From NCBI GenBank assembly GCA_947579605.1, contig OX388305.1:31819542-31883541 (forward strand): a DNA stretch of 64,000 bases, read 5' to 3'. The notes beneath the pieces were generated by a model that ran no database searches, was not told the DNA's origin, and saw nothing but the letters and a program-made list of their open reading frames with translations. A program made the position numbers and the translations under genes. The stretch comes from Athripsodes cinereus. Its lineage: Eukaryota > Arthropoda > Insecta > Trichoptera > Leptoceridae. Positions 1-28,769 of this stretch are shown piece by piece; position 1 is the stretch's first letter; every line of letters starts with the position of its first letter.

Positions 1-149
1 AAAACATCGCTGCGCCAATTTTGTCATCTCTTACCATGACATTCTCAGTTCTCTGATGTCATAAATTTTTTTGGAGATATTCTCGATGAGGGATTAGAGA
101 CTAAATAATAAAATTAAAATAAACGCTGTATAATGTGTTCCACTGTTCC

Positions 150-335
150 CTGAAGATATTTTTTTAAAGATATATCTGAATTTTGTTATAGACCCAAATA
201 CAACCTTATACACCTTTCACAGTAAGCTAAAAACTTTTGTCGTGAAAGAGGAGTTTGACGGCACCTGGGTTCGAACCACGGACCCCGTGTTCACGAGGCC
301 GAGACTCTACCTCCAGGCTACGGTGAACTCGTTTT
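150..335 (-). repeat. tRNA-derived SINE (family A)
   Basis: On the minus strand the unit starts near 330 with an A-box-like TAGCCTGGAGG and then a B box GGTTCGAACCC. Next come a conserved body (TTTTAGCTTACTGTGAAAGG) and a T-rich tail. Related copies lie near 6045, 23512, 42770 and 43185. Confidence 0.7.
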
Positions 336-404
336 TACTAATTAATACTTCGATATGTGAATTAGCTATTCTCAGTTCAAGACATTAATTCTTCTTCTTC
401 CTCC

Positions 405-690
405 TCTTTTAGTAGATATGTGAAACTGTTTCTATGGCGTCGAGGTTTCCTGGAAGGTCCAACTACCTCGCCATCTCTTTGGAGGTCTTCCAGTTTGGCG
501 AGTTCCCATTGGCACCTTGTTTGCAGCTGTGTAAGGGGGTCTGTCATCACTCATTCGTTCTACATGGCTAAGCCAGAAGCGTCTTCTTTTCTTGCCCCAT
601 TTGACAATCTTTTCAGTATCGCAGGTCTCACGTGTCACTGTGTTTCTGATTCGGTCCCCACAGTGTTTTGCCCAGGATAACACGGATTGG
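405..690 (-). mobile_element. Non-LTR retrotransposon C-terminal remnant
   Basis: The minus-strand frame over 432-683 reads LSHVERMSDDRPP and then TGRPPKRW, a pattern typical of the C-terminal end of LINE polyproteins. The rest of the element is absent. The clade cannot be fixed. Confidence 0.55.
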
Positions 691-2474
691 CTTCATTTCG
701 GCGGCTCACAAGTGTATTTTGGTTAACAAACTAATTATGTCAAGTATATCTTTAATAAGTTCCATAATATTTGCACAGGTGTTGTAACGTCATAACTATC
801 CGTTGAATGTCTTATTGTATTTTGCATACCAAGTAGCATCTTTACATATTTCTGTTTATAAAAATTGTTTAACAAATGCCGATAATAAACCTACAATAAA
901 TAATTGTAGCTAGACGCATAGTATAAATAAATCATTTTTAGCTCGTTTGGAATGTCATTCAAATACATAGATCTTTCATTCATAATTTAAATAGAATTAG
1001 TTGCACTATTTGATATGTAATAATAATTTGAAGAAGCAATTAATTCTCCAAAGTTTTTATTAATTTCTTGCACATTTATTTTCTTTTGAACGAATTGGAT
1101 TACCAACGACGTGTCTTGAATTTTCTTACTGGGTAAGCCGCCCTCAATATTAAGCTACATATATAATATACCAGAATTTAAAAAAAAAGTTCTGCATTAA
1201 ACGCGACAATAACGTGCTTTCGGTGCTCGCTGTTGGAACAATATTCCTTCAAAAATTAGGAGAACAACAACCTTCCATTCTTTCAGCCAAGCTGTCACAA
1301 GTCATTTTCTCTCGTAGAATTTAACATTTGTCTTCTAAACTTCTTTCTTATTACTGTTTTACTATTATATGAATCTGTAAGTGCATTGTTGCTTGCATTT
1401 GCATTTTTTGTTCTTTTTATACGCGTAGGTATAGCCCTATATTCTGTATACTGCTTGTTTATGAACGGCCGTTAGCGATGGTCTTCCTGTCATCGCTGGT
1501 GTCGTCGTGCTTTATTTTTCACCATGAATGACCCCTTGTGTTGTGGTGCTGCACGTTTGATCAAGGTAGCGTTCGAGAAACTACTTACGCTTGATTTTAT
1601 AATTTTGAAGCTTTAAACCTCTGATAAACCCCAGCTTTTGGGGTTATATGGAAACCGTACCACGGTCTATTTCGTAGGTACAGATACCGTAGCTACCGTT
1701 GTGGGCTTAGTTACATACACATAAGATAGAGTTATGCATTTATGCACAACATTTGCTGAATCTACGATTAATAAGTCAGCTTTTTTGTCTATAGACCTTG
1801 ACACCCACGCATAAAACTGGTCTTTAAAGTTATTTCCGTATTAAAATACGTCAGTGAAATTTACAGTAGGTAGGTAACACCAACGTTCTGTAATACCTAA
1901 CTTATAAAGTTGGACATTGTTGCAGTATTGACATTTATCGATTTTATTATCATTCAATAAATTGTTGCAATTATTAATTACTTAGATATGATTGGTGTGT
2001 ATGGATATCACATAATATATTATGTACGTAGATAGTTGTTTTGAATCCTCGTATTATCTTCTTTTTATGCAACTTCATGATCTTTATGATTCGTTCATAT
2101 ACCTACCTACCTATATATGGAATAGAATATTGTGCAATTAAGATCATTTACACATTACGTTCCGTCCTCTCTGCATGCTCCACTCAAGATACATAGTGAT
2201 ATAGTATCAATGGTAGAAGCAGTAAAATTGCAGTCAGTCATATAGTGCTCTCTCTATAAATACTTATAATTAAATGAAATGCAGTGATTTAGATAGGTAT
2301 ACCAATGCCCTTTATTAGGTCAGTGGAACTAATTATAGGTATCGTATCTATGCATAAAAAAATATTTAGTGAGAGAAAATAACATTATAGTACAAAAGAG
2401 ACAAGAATGTGATTTTGATCATGTTGAACTTCATACAAAATAATTAGGCATTACTCAAAGTGCCGAATATAGCA
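691..2474. other. AT-rich intergenic DNA without a recognised gene
   Basis: No coding region, RNA gene or bounded repeat was recognised. There are only short chance frames. Confidence 0.5.
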
Positions 2475-2890
2475 ACTATATCTCCTGACGAGACATGGAC
2501 CATCAGCAAGAGTGAAAGCGGATGGTTGGCGGCCTTTGAGATGTGGTGCTACAGACGCATGATGAAAATCCATTAGTCGGAATCCGTCGAAAACAATGAC
2601 GTGTTAATCAGGTAGGCGAAAGAAGACAACTCCTTAAAAGAATCAGCCAACAACGAGCTAACTGGATTGACCAAAACAACAGGCATCCAGGCCTGCTTAT
2701 CACCATCGCGGAGGGCAGGACCGAAGGCAGAAATAGTAGATGCTGATTAAGAGACACCTATATGGACTAACTAAAGAAGGACATGAACTGTGGCACATAC
2801 GTAGAACTAAAGAGACTAGCTGAAAATTGGAAGGAATGGAAAAGAAATTCCAAACTTTCTGCAGACTAATTCAATGGATTGTAACTCACT
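2475..2890 (+). mobile_element. Decayed LINE reverse-transcriptase C-terminal end
   Basis: Plus-strand frames joined across shifts give AAFEMWCYRRMMKI, then LLKRISQQRANWI and RLAENWKEWKRNS. This order is typical of the end of LINE reverse transcriptases. Several stops and frameshifts show it is dead. Confidence 0.65.
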
Positions 2891-3654
2891 ATATGTATAT
2901 TATATCTCCTGACGTTCATGTGGCGGAATTATTCGTTAATAAAAATAAACAAGATTGTACCTAGATATGTCTGCAGTAAAATTAGTGCTTAATTTCGTCA
3001 CGTCTTACGAATGACAAAAACTCGCGAACAGTTTTTCCTCCAGATTAATTAAAGTAGCGGCGCCAAACTTTTTTGTTATTTCAATATTATTATCCTTAAC
3101 TAATAACTAGTAATCAATTATTGATACCCACAAACAAACACAATGTAAGAGTTTGTAGATTAATTAAGAACAATTATATCAAGAAAATGAAATAACATAA
3201 AATTAAGTGAGTATCTTTGTTGTTTAAAAGCATGGTGTTTACATAAAGATAATATCATTTCATTATTCGGTTAATAAAAAGAATTACTTTTAATAAATTT
3301 AAGATGTTTAATTGCTACAAATGATATACACCATTCGCAACAACAATTAAAAAGCGTTGGGAAGTATTTATATCAAATTATTATATAAGAGATGAATTAA
3401 TGTTTATCCGAAAAATATACAGAAACCAGAAACCTGACCAAAATTCGATCAGATACCAGATAATCTGTTAATCATTTGTTCTGCATTTTTTATAAATTCA
3501 AAAATTATAAAACGAAACACTATTTAAACGGAAGAAATCACTAATATAAATTGTAAATTGTTTTGTTGATGATGTGCAAGAAGAATAAAAAAAAACAAAA
3601 ACTATTTTGATTTCTGAACACACAATATGGTTAACAGAGAAAACTATTAAATCT

Positions 3655-3845
3655 ATCTATTTATACCCTCACTCCATGTCTCGAGTGGGGTAGGCAGAGA
3701 GCGTGCTTGGGAATTTGATCCACGAAGTCAAGCTACGTACTTCTCGGACGTCCGCGTTTTCTCACCTCTTTAAATACACCCCCTTTGTTACCCTTTCGTC
3801 ACCCATTCGCTCTGCATGTCCAAACAGACTGTTGTCGATTTTTTA
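3655..3845 (-). mobile_element. LINE 3' end (family L1x), antisense
   Basis: The minus strand reads the same terminal module as 4685-5065, with GRPR-like and FGHA-like pieces and a 3' end near CTGCCTACCCCACTCGAGAC. It is truncated at the 5' side. L1x is only a label for this window. Confidence 0.55.
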
Positions 3846-4404
3846 CACTACCTTACCTATATAGACTAATCTACTTGCTTATCATAAAAACTTTTATTCG
3901 AGTAGTACACTTACATAAAACGAACCCATAGACACTGAACAGACTAAACGAGTCGCTACAGTAGTGGATGGATAATTATTTATCTGGCTCTCTTAGGATA
4001 TCCGTTATCCGGCTAAACTACTATTCGTTTCGTGACCATTAGAAGTAGGTCTATTTATTATGACTGTGCTGTGCTTGGCCGTGTTTATGAGAACAGTGAA
4101 AGTGATGCAATCAGAATGAAACAATGACCGACGTGAGATGAATAGGTACGTGAGGCATTGTGTATTGTTCACTAACTTCAAAATAATACATATTAAAAAG
4201 TACGAGGTCATCTTATATAGAATTCATTATCCGTACTACAGTATATAATGATTATATCTATGTAGGTATGTATGTATCGGATTTGGATGGAAAACTCAGA
4301 AGATGTAACGCGATAGTGAAAACATTATGAAGCATCTACAGAGTCGAAATAAAATTTGAAGAATACCTTCATAGCCCTCTGAAATAACGTATTGTGACTT
4401 ATTA

Positions 4405-4650
4405 TTTTTTTATTCGAGCAGCCGGCAAGGAATTGGTCTCCCACTCTTTTCTTTAAATTTTCGAATGTCCTGTAAAAGGCAGGTGTTCGGTAAATGAACA
4501 TTTTGCGTCTCAAATTCAATGATGAGGTTCGCCACCCATCCTGATTGTCTTATTTTTTTATTGGCTCAGAGAAGACGGCTTGCATGTTTATTACATGTCT
4601 GTTGGCTATGTGGGATATGCCGTGATGGTATAGTACAGTATAGTTAAAAA
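4405..4650 (+). repeat. SINE-like repeat (family B), nearly full copy
   Basis: Contains GGTCTCCCACTCTT, TGTCCTGTAAAAGGCAGGTG, GATGAGGTTCGCCACCCATC and the 3' end GTGGGATATGCCGTGATGGT, followed by a TATAGTA tail. Other copies lie near 24285, 34855, 37545, 44262 and 56505. Confidence 0.65.
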
Positions 4651-4684
4651 CACTTACCTATTTACCTAATGCTGTTTTTTGTCT

Positions 4685-5065
4685 GATCCAAAATAAGAGT
4701 GAAGGATGAGAATATCAGGAGAATGAGCGGATGTGAGAGGAGTGTTGTGGACAGAATTCGTGTAAACAAGTTGAGATGGTTTGGACATGTTGAGCGAATG
4801 CAAGATGAAAGGATGAAGAAGAGAATGTATTTATCTGAAAGAAGGGGTGTGAGGAAGCGCGGACGTCCAAGAACCACGTGGCTTGAGCACGTGGACTAAA
4901 TTCTTAAGGACGGACGCGTGTTGAGTAAGAGAAATCGGCGTGCATGTATGAGAAACTGGATGAATGTAGAGGAAGCGAAAGAAGTATAGTAAAGATAGAT
5001 CTATATGGCGTTCCGTTCTCTCTGCCTACCCCTCCTGGGACATGGCGTGAGGGTAAAGTATAGTA
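4685..5065 (+). mobile_element. LINE 3' end (family L1x)
   Basis: The frame at 4699-4899 reads RVNKLRWFGHVERMQDERM and then RKRGRPRTTWLEHVD. A stop breaks the next part (KFLRTDAC, RRACMRNWM). The end is CTGCCTACCCCTCCTGGGAC with a TATAGTA-type tail. It is a 5'-truncated non-LTR retrotransposon. Confidence 0.7.
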
Positions 5066-5879
5066 TAATATAGCAAAATAAGTATTTAATAACTTTATAA
5101 AACATCAAAAAATGATATCGGCTCAGTCATATTTTGGAAAACGAAAATAAAATTTGATTTTGTCTTTGTTCATAAGACAAATTTAATTTTTTATTACTTA
5201 ATCCAATTTATATAACAACTACTTAAGCACCTACTGTGATTTATATTAGGATAATAAAGAATGATTGATGACTTCCAAATCCTTTCCGTTCAAATTGTTA
5301 TCATCTTATTCCTACACAAAACCCGTCATGAGTGCATTTATATATTATACATACATTATCATATAGTATAGATCCCATATAACTGTTAGGTACATAGTTT
5401 ATATAGGAACTTATAAAATTATCTCAACATTTATTTTATGTCACGTACCTAATTGTTAATGCATTTCTAAACTCATGAACGTCAAATATGCCTGGATTAT
5501 AATATTATTATTCTAAAAATATCACCCTGCACTCCGACCATAACAGCTTTTGGCCAATGCGATCTCAGCAGAAAAAATAAAAAAAAAAGAAATGTCAAGT
5601 CAAAAAACAAGAAAAACAGCGAGACAGAAAAAAAACCCATAAAAGATATCATCAAAAAGAAACAGAATCAATGAAGTGACTATCCAGACAATAGTCATTT
5701 GAATTTTTTTGGTATTTTTCCATAAAACTCCATTATAGTCGAAACTCGAGTAACTTGTAATAAAGTATATGTAAAACCATTAATAATATATTATTTATTT
5801 GTAAATAAAGTCATTGTTTTATAATTAAGTGATGGATAATATTATATTATTTGGGAAAAGTTTTTTTTTAAATATATAC

Positions 5880-6020
5880 CATCAAGCCGCTTCCCTCGCG
5901 GGGTAGGCAGAAAGGATCGAGCGCCACTTCCTTCTATCCTTGCACACATCTTTCGCTTCCGTCACTGTCATACAATTCCTCATGCATGCTCTCCTGTTCA
6001 ACGTACTCAACACGTGACCG
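5880..6020 (-). mobile_element. LINE 3' end (family L1x), antisense
   Basis: The minus strand holds the same ending as the copy at 27005-27370 (RRACMRN, DRRKWRSILSAYP, then stop region). Only about 140 bp remain. Confidence 0.6.
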
Positions 6021-6044
6021 TCCTGTCTTTTTTATAAACTCAAT

Positions 6045-6205
6045 TTTTCTCAAAGGGTTTTTGGTATAAACTTAAATACAACCATATTCACCTTTCACAG
6101 TAAACTAAAAGATTGTGTCGTGAAAGGGGGGTTTGTCGTGACCTAGGATTGAACCGCACACCTATTGTGCAGGAGACCGAGACTCTACCTCCGGGCTACC
6201 GACTT
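6045..6205 (-). repeat. tRNA-derived SINE (family A)
   Basis: The same A box, B-box region and body as the copy at 150-335, about 75-80 percent alike by eye. The B box is decayed (GGTTCAATCC). Confidence 0.65.
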
Positions 6206-6855
6206 TCAAATTTAGTCTTCAACTGTAAGTTTTCGAGTTAATAAACAATAGATACTTGTCGGAAATTGTTTAGTCATATTTTTGAAGTGTTACTATTGAC
6301 AACATGATATCTGTTTATGAATAGTAGGATATGCATATAACAATTTAAGGCGTGTACTTATCCTATATAGACATTTATATTATTATGGAATTGTCATTCA
6401 TAGTCCAATTTTAATATGTGGAAGATACTGTTTGTTATATTTCGTTTGTTGTAGTAAATATTTCAATGGTTTAAGCGCAGTAGACACAATATGTCTGATC
6501 ATTAACTTTGATCTCATTTTAGCGTTTACGTTTGTCTGGGAAAATCAAATAGGGACGAGTCTTCTTCCATACAAGTGATTTTGTGTCGACTCAATCACCA
6601 CTTTCGACTTCGTTCCTAATGCTTTGATATCATTGCGTATTATGAAAGAGTCGATCTCTCGGGCTATTAGGAATGTGCTTGTAAAAATGCAGTGTTTTCG
6701 ATGCACCGGTGCTGTTTTAATTTATTTTTCATCATATCTTGCAGAGCAATTACAATAAGTGTGTATTAAATCGTGTGTAGGGATACCTTTAGTAGGAAGT
6801 TAGTGTAATAATCAATACAATTATTTCTTACGATATTTGAACCTCTAAATTAAAG
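6206..6855 (+). other. Upstream flank of ck
   Basis: No gene or bounded repeat recognised. The ck transcription start and first non-coding exon could lie here or further upstream. Nothing in the sequence decides it. Confidence 0.4.
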
Positions 6856-6859
6856 TGTG

Positions 6860-7045
6860 TTTCAGTTATTTATTTATTTATTTTATTCTTCATAGTATGT
6901 ATGTACATTGGTTACAATATTACATAAAAATTACTATATTACAAATAAATAAAACAATATCATAAAAATATCATTTATACAATTCAATGTACAGAGGTAG
7001 AGTTTATCGCTAAAATGCGATGTCTTCCAACTAACCCGTTATGAA
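6860..7045 (-). mobile_element. LINE 3' tail (CR1/Kiri-like), antisense
   Basis: The minus strand reads GTTAGTTGGAAGACATCGC and then GATAAACTC, the same 3' UTR signature as the intronic LINE at 20960-22080. It ends in an A/T-rich tail. Confidence 0.55.
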
Positions 7046-7130
7046 ATTATTGTGTGTTCTTTATATTTGTATGTTTTTTGTAAGTGCCTTATTTAGGTAA
7101 GATTTCATTGCTTTATTTATTTTGTTTCAG

Positions 7131-7167
7131 GTGTAACTGCTGACGATAGTCACATGAGGTCGACACC
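7131..7167 (+). promoter_or_regulatory. ck: 5' UTR part of the first coding exon of ck, with overlapping 6-codon uORF
   Basis: A polypyrimidine tract and TTTGTTTCAG end at 7130, so the start exon probably begins at 7131 and an upstream non-coding exon exists. An ATG at 7154 opens a frame of six codons (MRSTPW) that stops with TGA at 7172-7174, overlapping the main ATG at 7168 in another frame. Whether it is in the mature mRNA depends on the inferred acceptor. Confidence 0.6.
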
Positions 7168-22947
<15,780 letters not shown>

Positions 22948-23433
22948 TTTGTTTAAATGTAAATTGGAAAATATGCCATATTTTCTTATCACATTGTTTC
23001 CTCCATTAATAATTATTGATCTTACATATTATGTATATTTTAATACATAACTCTCGTGTTGCGCAAAAACATTATTTTACATAAAATATGCTTTCAACTG
23101 TATTTGTTTGCAGATGTAAAGCAGAGTCATGTTCATGCCGAAGTGACTTATTATTATGTAAAACTGATTGATTGTATGCTTATCATAGTCAAGTACTGCG
23201 ATTTATATTGTTGTTATTTTATTATAATTATTATTGTTTTTAGAGATGTATTGTTATAACGAATGGGATGTAAATTATTATTGATTTCAATAAGAGCTCT
23301 ATGCAATTTGGTATGATACAATGTCATGGTATTTAGATAATTAGCTTATTATGTACATTAATTTATAAAAATGACTTGTAGAATTATTGTTACGCAGCAT
23401 CAAATGTATTTTCATACCCAAGTGGATCCATAT

Positions 23434-23448
23434 AATAAAATTAATAAA
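23434..23448 (+). terminator. Candidate poly(A) signals of ck
   Basis: The first canonical AATAAA motifs downstream of the ck stop lie at 23434 and 23443, about 490 bp after the TAA. A SINE follows at about 23512. The site is inferred from the motif only. Confidence 0.4.
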
Positions 23449-23511
23449 TAATTAGGTACTTATGTCCTTTTCCATCCCAAAATAATGTTGATATTGAATA
23501 ATATATAATGT

Positions 23512-23640
23512 GCCGACATACTCCCCTGTCACGACACAAACTTTTAGCTTACTGTGAAAGGTGTATAAGATTGTATTTGGGTTTTTGATAACAAAACCCA
23601 GATATTATTTATACCTTTTTAAAAAAATATGTATCGTCAA
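23512..23640 (+). repeat. tRNA-derived SINE (family A), head-truncated
   Basis: Body TTTTAGCTTACTGTGAAAGG and the following GTATAAGATTGTATTTGGG match the other copies. The A and B boxes are lost. Confidence 0.6.
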
Positions 23641-24284
23641 TATCACCTATGAGTATTTTAAATGTCAAAATAGTTACTGTGTTTCTCCAAAGGTAAAAGA
23701 ATTATTTCTTCCATAATCTTCCTATTTATTTTATTTTGTTGAACACATCCTACAATAATATTAATTATTTAAAATTTTATCTTAAAAAGAATCTCACTTT
23801 TATGTGTATTTTATTCTGTCATTGAAACAATTATTCAACAATAAAATCCTGAAAAAATTATTTACAATTGATAGTAAATAATATAAAACACTTATATGTA
23901 TATTATTTATATAAAAAATAATAAATAGATCTTATTTTATATTGCAATTTTATATCTGATTAAAGCAAATTCACAAATATATGTGTGTACTTATTTTATG
24001 ATTTAACTTTTTACGCCTACTTCTGCACACAAATTACAAAAGTCTCAGACATTCTTGTTGTTTAATTTTTATTTATTAATTAACAATTCACAGGGCAGGC
24101 CTTTTACGTGTAGAATCATAATTCATATAATGTACACATAGGTATAATGAATTAAGACATAACAATTTTAATTAAAAATCAACAAACTAACAAAAAAAGA
24201 ACATCAGTAAGCATAGCATAAATTATAAAACGAAAAAAATCAATGGATCACGTGTCTATACAATATTATAACTACTACTACTAT

Positions 24285-24375
24285 ACCATCACGGCATATC
24301 CCACAAGTGGGGTAGCCAGCAGATCAGCTGCACGTAAGAAACACGCAAACTGTCCTCCTCGTGCCAATTGTACTC
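24285..24375 (-). repeat. SINE-like repeat (family B), 3' half
   Basis: The minus strand reads the family ending: GGACAGTTTGCGTGTTTCTT, CTGATCTGCTGGCTACCCCA, then CCACTTGTGGGATATGCCGT. Confidence 0.6.
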
Positions 24376-24787
24376 TAGTCAATTTTTCAATAAACAAGGA
24401 GTGTTTACGTGAGTATATCAAATAAAAATAAATGGGGTATCAAGCATTACATACTCTTAAAAAATGGATGTTGTAAAATTAATTAATTAGTGTCACTAGA
24501 ACACTGAGGAATGTCAAATTATTGAAAAATGTCAAAGTCAAAAATAAAATTAAATGCGGTCAATTTGGATGTCTATAAATAAAATGTTAATAAGATAATA
24601 TTATTAATTAGGGAATATAATGACAATTTTCAATAGTGAAAATTTAGTGTTATATATATATATTTGTAAATAAATGTAAATTACAATTTGTAAAGCGCCG
24701 TTTACTCATAACATGACCTCAAGGTTGTCATTCTGAAAAAGATAATATTTTGAGGTAAAAAGAAAAAACAATACTTTCTATTTAAAC

Positions 24788-25070
24788 CAAGGGTGGCCAA
24801 CTCGCGGGCCGCATGTGGCCTGTTGGGTGTCTACGTGCGGCCTGCAAAGCATATGCACACTTTTTTTTAATAATAGTCAGTACAAGTACCCGTTAATTTT
24901 TTGAAAGAGGTATTTTGAGAAAATATTCTTAAAGAAAACCAAGGAGTTTTGAAACCTTTCAAATTCCCATACCTGTTTGAAATTTTAAGATGAAGTATAT
25001 TGTTGTACGGCCCAGTAGGAAATCTCATTCTGAAATTTGGCCCAACTGCTGAAAAGGTTGGCCGCCCATG
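24788..25070. mobile_element. Non-autonomous hAT-type element
   Basis: Ends CAAGGGTGGCCAACT and, inverted, CATGGGCGGCCAACC. An 8-bp duplication with one mismatch (ATTTAAAC / ATTTAAAT) flanks it. The open frame on its minus strand is not a recognisable protein. Confidence 0.7.
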
Positions 25071-25078
25071 ATTTAAAT

Positions 25079-26985
25079 TATATTTTATTCTTCTTAAGGC
25101 CATCCACTCATTTACAAGTGATTTAGTTTCTTTAACTCTCACACAATTTTATTCATTGACCAAGGTGATGACAGAAAATACTTACCAGCATACTTTAAAT
25201 ACTGGGGACATTTTACTTAAGTTATTAGTTTTAGTTTTGACAATCAAATAAGAATGTTTTCCTGCAGATATCGTCAAGATACAAAGATGGCATTTTTATG
25301 AGTACGCAAAAAACAATAGATGTGCATATGCAAAATTCAAAGGCTTAGTGATCAGGCATCACAAGGCATCACAAGGGCAAGACTTAAAAAGTTTGCTTAT
25401 AAGCATAGACACAAAGTGCATTTCACATGTTCACAATTATTTTATTGATAAGACTGCGCTTGGGCAATACCACGGGAACAACATATTTTATAAAACAAAA
25501 TGTGTTTGTTCAAATGTTTTCATCTCCCAAATGGTCTGAACACAAAAATGTTGAAAAAAAGCATATAAAATTACCGGAATAAATGCACACCTAGTAATAT
25601 CGCAGTTCATAATGTAGATGGTCTTTTTATAAATGAAAGGCTCAGGGAAAGAACATAATTACGAACAAATCACAAATTTTGCAAGAGAGAAAAAATAAAG
25701 TTTATGGCAAAGATCAACTAAGTACTTACTCCATGGTTTATGGCCTGATTCATTTCAAAGCTCTTTATAAAATTTACTTTAAAAATTGATCATTAATATT
25801 ATTATCTATATTTAAATGTAAAAATCCTTCATAGAAAATTATAGCCTAGGTCTAGAATTAAATGTTGGCTTAAGTGAGGAGAAACACGCAGTGGCCACAG
25901 ATAAACTATGAAGTTGTTCCACACAGAATATTGGAATTATCTAGCTATTCCCATGAGTAGTAAATCTTCTTTCTTTAATATTCTCCATGGCGTTATCATC
26001 TTGCTCCTTTGAAAATTAATCCATCATTTAAATTTCAATCCAATATATTCTTTGCTGGAAACTCCATCAACAACACTGCTAATGCTAGTCATCTCCAAAA
26101 GTATATAATGTCAGAGGATATATAATTGATTTTATTTTGACACCATCCTGACTTGTTCACAAAATGATTTAGTCATTTATAACTTGTTTGATGATTGTGA
26201 GTTAAACTTATCAAATATTTCAACAGATGTCAATATCATTCACTTTTATAAACTTATATGCTTGGCAGCATTTCATAAAACGCAATGGAATCAATATAAA
26301 ATAAGTATCGCAGACGTTGAAATGCATTATTGAAAAATAGTTTTATAGTAGAGACATTGAGAATTGTAGTGCATTAAACCCTTTTTTCAGTTTGACATCT
26401 GTAAATATTCATAACAACATAACATTAGGAATGTCGTAATAGAAGGTGAACCAAGTAGTACAAAGATGCTCTCAGTGGAAGAGGTTGTTTCTACCCAGTT
26501 CTCTCAGAGGATTATTGAAGATATTGGTTGAAAAAATATATACTTTTTTTTTCTTCCATCCAAAGACCTTGCCTACATTGAATTTTAGACGCAGAACCAG
26601 TGTAACTATAATTTATTTAAGAATCGATAAATTACAAAAAATACTAGACACCTCTTACGCATTACCATTCACTGATTCATATATCCAGATCCAAAAATTC
26701 TTCGACAACAATGAAAGTGAAAGAAGTTTTTACAACTTACAAAACTTAATTTGGTACTAACGAAAGATTTTGAAATTAAGTTCATTCAACATGCCAAATT
26801 TTAAACTGTAAAATGCGGGATATAAATCTTGCTGTTGGGTAACTCCACTCTTCTTCTTTTATTCAACCTTTACAACAACCTATTACAGAAATATATGTAT
26901 TTTCCTATAAATGAGGGTATATTTTCAGCCATGACAAATCAAACCATGGGTTAAAATATAGTTAAATTATTACTGTCTGTACTGT
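25079..26985. other. Gene-free AT-rich intergenic DNA
   Basis: No conserved coding frame, RNA gene or bounded repeat was recognised. Confidence 0.45.
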
Positions 26986-26989
26986 AAAA

Positions 26990-27375
26990 AGTCTGAGAGA
27001 TCGTGTGCGTAACAGTGATATACGAAAGGAATGTGGAATGAAAGTTGGTGTAATAACAAGGATGAATGTAAATAAGTTAAGATGGTTTGGGCAAGTGGAA
27101 AGAATGAATGAGGACAGAATGACTAAGAAGATATATTTGGCTGAGAGGAATGGTGCTCGGAGACGTGGACGTCCGAGGATTAAATGGCAAGATCATTTAA
27201 ATCAAATCCTACAGGAACGGCAAGTGTTGAGCACATTGAACAGGAGAGCATGCATGAGGAATTGTATGACAGTGACGGAAGCGAAAGATGTATACAAGGA
27301 TAGAAGGAAGTGGCGCTCGATCCTTTCTGCCTACCCCGCAAGGGAAGCAGTGTGATGGTATGTATGTATGTAAAT
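26990..27375 (+). mobile_element. LINE 3' end (family L1x), longest copy
   Basis: The open frame 27005-27355 reads MNVNKLRWFGQVERMNEDRM, RRRGRPRIKWQDHLNQIL, RRACMRNCMTVTEAKDVY and DRRKWRSILSAYPAREAV, the intact last about 115 residues of a LINE polyprotein. A short TATG tandem tail follows. Confidence 0.75.
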
Positions 27376-27456
27376 TATTACTATATTTTTGATGTTGTTG
27401 GCATTCACTATGTGATAATTACGCGACATGATTAAATAATGAGTATTTGACCATGT

Positions 27457-27596
27457 ATTTAAAATTATCACTTATTATTTTTTAATAGGTCTACGACCCG
27501 TTTTGATGTGTTAGTTTCAAATCTGCTCGTCAATAATACTAATGTATCGAAACCGGTTGCAGACCTATTAAAAAATAATAAGTGATAATTTTAAAT
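27457..27596. repeat. Perfect hairpin, 36-bp arms
   Basis: Arms 27457-27492 and 27561-27596 are exact reverse complements. The 68-nt loop continues the pairing imperfectly. The loop's right side contains GAAACCGGTTGC. Confidence 0.85.
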
Positions 27597-28769
27597 GTAC
27601 AGTCAAAAATTATTACTAATCTGATTCACCATCAATGTTTTATTCTTACGGCACACAGAAAACAACATGTCCATTCTTCAGACATAAATAAACAAACTAT
27701 ACTTTTAACAACTATTGATATCTTTTATTTCGTTAGCCTTTTGACCTCAAAATGTAGAAATGAAGACGAGGTTTTGTCCATTCCTAAATTATATGGAATA
27801 CATAAAACAATGTGTTACCATTACATTAATAATATAAAATGATTGTTGAACATTTTACCAGAAACTAAAGAAGGGTTGTCTTGTGTTGAGATTTGTGTAG
27901 GTATTTTAAGTTAATGTGATGTAAATATGATAATAAATATAAAGAAGTGGGGTCTTGGAGGGAATTCGTGGGAGTCTCCCACGCTATGGTGTTTAATTAT
28001 AACAATAATATGATATGGCAATATATAATATTATCTCACACACTTGATTCATGGCAGGCACATCTTATTACCTTCTCCATTGTATTCACCAAGACAGGAA
28101 GTTGTTCATACAATCATCATTCTATGGAATCTTATCTGCTCTAATCATATTTTCTCACCATAATGCCTATACACCACATACACATACTACGCTCTATTAT
28201 AATAGTAAAATATGTACCACAGAGCAATGCTTCAAACAAATACCATTCAAATATCTTGAAATATTTTCTTCAACAAAGTCAACTCTTCAAACAAATCTGA
28301 GTTTATAAGAAAACAAAAATAAACCAAAGAATTGAAAACATAATTGTGCAGTAAAGACTGATTGCTTTGGCAATGTGATTCTAAAACCTAATAACTTGTG
28401 AAGACAGATTAATTTTATAGTGGCATTTGAACTGTGACCCTTCTACTTGAAAAATCAAAATCTTATCAACTAAATCGATTTTTTTTTATTTTGTGTCAAT
28501 ATTAATTTAATTTTATGTTGATGTAGTAATATTGTGATGTTCATTTTAATAAACGTAAAATCAATGAAAAACTCTGTTACAATATTCGCTATAATAATTA
28601 TATATTTAATCAAATAATAATTAAATACCTATTAACTTATTGCCCAGTGTCTTGCGGCATCTCCAGGGCAAGAGTTACCGAATTAAGTATTTCACATGAC
28701 AGTATAAGAGTAAGTACTTAACAAATGCACTGTACATATAAAATGAAGCGTAAAAAATTGTTTTCTAAA

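Noticed and set aside
24867..25142. 91-codon minus-strand frame
   Set aside because: Mostly inside the hAT-type element at 24788-25070. Composition follows the element and no domain is visible.
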